NCBI GenBank assembly: GCA_903820035.1
Contig: CAIJFT010000068.1
Location: forward strand, 1 to 36,431
Source: an uncultured Opitutia bacterium
GTDB lineage: Bacteria; Verrucomicrobiota; Verrucomicrobiia; Opitutales; Opitutaceae
Direction of reading: 5' to 3'
DNA length: 36,431 bases
Below the pieces are notes generated by a model, which ran no database searches, was not told the origin of the DNA, and saw only the letters and a list, made by a program, of their open reading frames with translations. Positions within the stretch are counted from its first letter, which is position 1, and each line of letters opens with the position of its first letter. Below are positions 34,479-36,431 of this stretch, piece after piece. Made by a program: the position numbers and the translations under genes.

Positions 34479-36188
34479 ATGAGAATACTTGTCCTGGGAT
34501 TTGTTCTTGGCGTTCTGCTCTGCGCACGACCGCTGCCGGTTGCGGCGGCGGACCTCCCGGTGCGCACGACGGTCAATCGCGTCGGGGAATGGAGCCTTTC
34601 GTCGAACCGCGACCGCGCTGATCCGTTTGCAGAGATTACGTTGGATGCGGTGATCCGTGATGCGGCGGGCCGGGAACTGCGGCTGCCCGCCTACTGGGCC
34701 GGTGGCCGCACCTGGCGCTTTCGTTTCGCCGCGCCGACGCCGGGCACCTACCGATTTGAGACGGCGTGCTCCGATGTCACCGACGCCGGCTTACACGCGC
34801 AGCGCGGCACCATCGACGTCGTCGTCGCGGCGGAGAAGGGCAATGAATTGATGCAGCACGGCCCGCTGCAGCTTGGCGGGGACCGCCGGCATTTTGCCCA
34901 TGCGGACGGCACGCCGTTCTTCTGGCTCGCGGATCAGTGGTGGTTCGGGATGTCGAGCCGCCTGCGCTTTCCCGAAGAGTTCGGGCTGTTGGTGCGCGAT
35001 CGGGTGGAGAAGGGATTCTCGGTGGTCGGCTTTGCGATCGCTTTTCCCTGCGACATTGCGCCGTTCGATCCCCGGGGCGCCAACGAGGCGGGGCATGCCT
35101 GGACGAAAGATTTCGGTGCGATCAATCCGGCCTATTTCGACGCGGTGGACCTGCGCGTGCGCGCCCTGGTCGAAGCGGGGTTGGTGCCCAACATCGTCGG
35201 GGCGTGGGGCTATTACCTGCCGTTCATGGGCATCGAGAAAATGCAGCGGCACTGGCGGTATTTGATCGCCCGTTACGCGGCCTATCCCGTTGTGTGGACC
35301 GTCGCCGGGGAATCCACGCTCGTCTACTATGACCACCGCGCGGGGACGCCGGCGCACGCCGCGGCCCGGGCGGCGCAGGTCCAGGGGTGGTCGGACGTGG
35401 CGCGCCGGGTGCGGGAGACCGATCCGTTTCACCGCCTCCTCACGGTGCATCCCGGTCCGGAGTCCGGACGCTTCCAGCCCATCGCCGACATGGGCCTGCT
35501 CGACTTCATTTTCCTCCAGCCGGGCCACTCCGATTGGGAAACGCTGCCGCTGGCGCTCGCGCATCTGGCGACGGCACGCGAGCGGTTTCCCCGGCAGCCG
35601 GCGTTGATGGGTGAAGTGTGTTTTGAAGGCATGCACGGTGGTGGCAGCGGTCCGAAGATCCAGCGTTACCTCTTTTGGAGCACGGTGCTGTCCGGTGCCC
35701 CCGGCTTTTCGTACGGCACTGACACCACCTGGCAGTTTAACCGCCGCGGTGATCCCTTTGGCCCTTCGCCCCACGGGATGGCGTGGGGCAACCTGCCGTG
35801 GGAGGAGGGCTATCGCTGGGCGGGTTCGACCCACGTCGGACTCGGCCGGAAGATCCTCTCCGGGGTCGAGTGGTGGCGCCTCGCTCCGCATCCGGAATGG
35901 ATTTCGTCCGCGGCCACGCCGTCCGATGTGATGAAACCGTTCTGCGCCGGCATCCCGCGGGAGCTGCGGGTCATCTACCTGCCCAAGGGGCAGCCGCGTT
36001 GGGCGAAGGCGTTCAAACTTCGCGGCTTGGAGCCCGGCGTGCGCTACACGGCGCACTACGTCGATCCGATCACCGGCACCGCCGAAGCGCCACTGGCGGT
36101 GGTGGCGGATGAAAGTGGCGAGTGGCCGCTCGCCTACCCGCCGATTCTGCAGGACTGGGTGTTAATCGTCCGGGCGGTACACCCCTGA
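34479..36188 (+). CDS. Secreted DUF5060-DUF4038 glycoside hydrolase (GH140-like)
   Basis: This 569-residue secreted enzyme has a signal peptide MRILVLGFVLGVLLCARPLP up to about residue 24. Residues 30-115 form a DUF5060 beta domain (EWSLSSNRDRADPFAEITLDAVIRD). The catalytic TIM barrel of the DUF4038 type follows from about 125 (LQLGGDRRHFAHADGTPFFWLAD). Likely catalytic acids are Glu278 (VVWTVAGEST) and Glu379 (ALMGEVCFEG), placed at the ends of strands 4 and 7 as expected for clan GH-A. The C-terminal part (about 495-569) is a putative collagen-binding-like beta domain. Related GH140 enzymes are apiosidases, but DUF4038 proteins are diverse, so the substrate is open. It pairs with the upstream sulfatase and receptor. 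Confidence 0.85.
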   Translation: MRILVLGFVLGVLLCARPLPVAAADLPVRTTVNRVGEWSLSSNRDRADPFAEITLDAVIRDAAGRELRLPAYWAGGRTWRFRFAAPTPGTYRFETACSDVTDAGLHAQRGTIDVVVAAEKGNELMQHGPLQLGGDRRHFAHADGTPFFWLADQWWFGMSSRLRFPEEFGLLVRDRVEKGFSVVGFAIAFPCDIAPFDPRGANEAGHAWTKDFGAINPAYFDAVDLRVRALVEAGLVPNIVGAWGYYLPFMGIEKMQRHWRYLIARYAAYPVVWTVAGESTLVYYDHRAGTPAHAAARAAQVQGWSDVARRVRETDPFHRLLTVHPGPESGRFQPIADMGLLDFIFLQPGHSDWETLPLALAHLATARERFPRQPALMGEVCFEGMHGGGSGPKIQRYLFWSTVLSGAPGFSYGTDTTWQFNRRGDPFGPSPHGMAWGNLPWEEGYRWAGSTHVGLGRKILSGVEWWRLAPHPEWISSAATPSDVMKPFCAGIPRELRVIYLPKGQPRWAKAFKLRGLEPGVRYTAHYVDPITGTAEAPLAVVADESGEWPLAYPPILQDWVLIVRAVHP

Positions 36189-36242
36189 GCCGGATCGTTT
36201 GGTTCAGGGGTGAGAGCTGAGAGCTGAGAGAAAAGCCAAAGA

Positions 36243-36291
36243 GTTCGCGTTGCCGGGCCGCCTGCAGATTGCAGGCGGCGCCACCGCGAAC
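36243..36291. other. Nested palindrome between convergent genes
   Basis: An outer 7-bp repeat GTTCGCG (36243)/CGCGAAC (36285) encloses an inner perfect 10-bp stem GCCGCCTGCA/TGCAGGCGGC with the 3-nt loop GAT (36257-36279). It lies between the convergent glycosidase gene and the gene fragment at the window end. No T-run is present on the plus strand, so it may be a bidirectional RNA end structure or a repeat element. Confidence 0.6.
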
Positions 36292-36294
36292 GGA

Positions 36295-36431
36295 TCAGTT
36301 CCCGCGCAGACTGGCCGGCACGTCCGGAATGCGGGCCACCACCACTTCCGCCGTCCGCCGGATAATGCCATAGATGATACGCGGCGCGGTGGGATCCCAG
36401 GCCCAGGACTGGCCTTCAAACGGCACGTCGA
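36295..36431 (-). CDS. C-terminal fragment of an unidentified protein (5' end outside window)
   Basis: Reading the minus strand from the window edge gives a 44-residue open frame ending in TGA at 36295: it starts DVPFEGQSWAWDPTAPRII, continues through YGIIRRTAEVVVARIP and ends in PASLRGN. Its composition and strand pattern look like the last blade of a beta-propeller or similar beta protein, and it stops just before the palindrome at 36243-36291. I do not recognise the family. The overlapping minus-strand frame 36204-36419 in another phase reads as arginine/proline-rich nonsense. Confidence 0.55.
   Translation of the reverse strand, partial: DVPFEGQSWAWDPTAPRIIYGIIRRTAEVVVARIPDVPASLRGN

Overview
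The window looks like a chromosomal segment of a Verrucomicrobiota bacterium, probably in or near the family Opitutaceae. This is inferred from the high GC content, the large TonB-dependent receptors with the linker style typical of that group, the carbohydrate-active enzymes and sulfatase, and the rarity of strong Shine-Dalgarno sites. No rRNA, tRNA, CRISPR array or intact insertion sequence was seen.

Layout. (1) 1-9.4 kb: the end of a GH43-type glycosidase, a small zinc-ribbon-like gene on the minus strand, two large TonB-dependent receptors with N-terminal carboxypeptidase-regulatory-like domains, and a lone receiver-domain response regulator between them. A strong terminator closes this block. 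(2) 9.6-11.4 kb: a dipeptide epimerase of the enolase superfamily and a PPP-type metallophosphatase. (3) 11.6-20.3 kb: a full phosphate-starvation locus in the order porin, pstS, pstC, pstA, pstB, phoU, phoB, phoR. (4) 20.5-25.3 kb: a tightly overlapping set of GT4 glycosyltransferase, GT28/MGDG-synthase-like glycosyltransferase, diacylglycerol-kinase-family enzyme and PlcP/LpxH-type metallophosphoesterase, followed by a second copy of the PPP phosphatase and a terminator. (5) 25.5-27.0 kb: a minus-strand pair, an AraC-type regulator and a YdcF-like protein. (6) 27.2-36.2 kb, divergent from that pair: Gfo/Idh/MocA oxidoreductase, sugar isomerase/epimerase, deoC, TonB-dependent receptor, sulfatase and a DUF5060-DUF4038 glycosidase. 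The last bases hold the C-terminus of an unidentified minus-strand gene.

Main reading. The Pst transporter and PhoU/PhoB/PhoR take up and sense phosphate. The adjacent glycolipid genes look like a membrane lipid remodelling module: a PlcP-like enzyme could strip headgroups from phospholipids, and the two glycosyltransferases could glycosylate the released diacylglycerol. Two sites built from 7-bp units on an 11-bp period lie upstream of the porin-pstS genes and of the glycosyltransferase operon. In both, the last unit ends 10 bp before a -10-like hexamer, which suggests PhoB control of both. The two PPP phosphatase paralogs, about 70% identical by eye, bracket this phosphate region.

The final region reads as a carbohydrate utilisation locus: AraC sensor, outer-membrane receptor, secreted sulfatase and glycosidase, and cytoplasmic sugar oxidoreductase, isomerase and aldolase. 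Several intergenic palindromes and REP-like repeats occur. All functional statements rest on motif reading by eye, without database searches.
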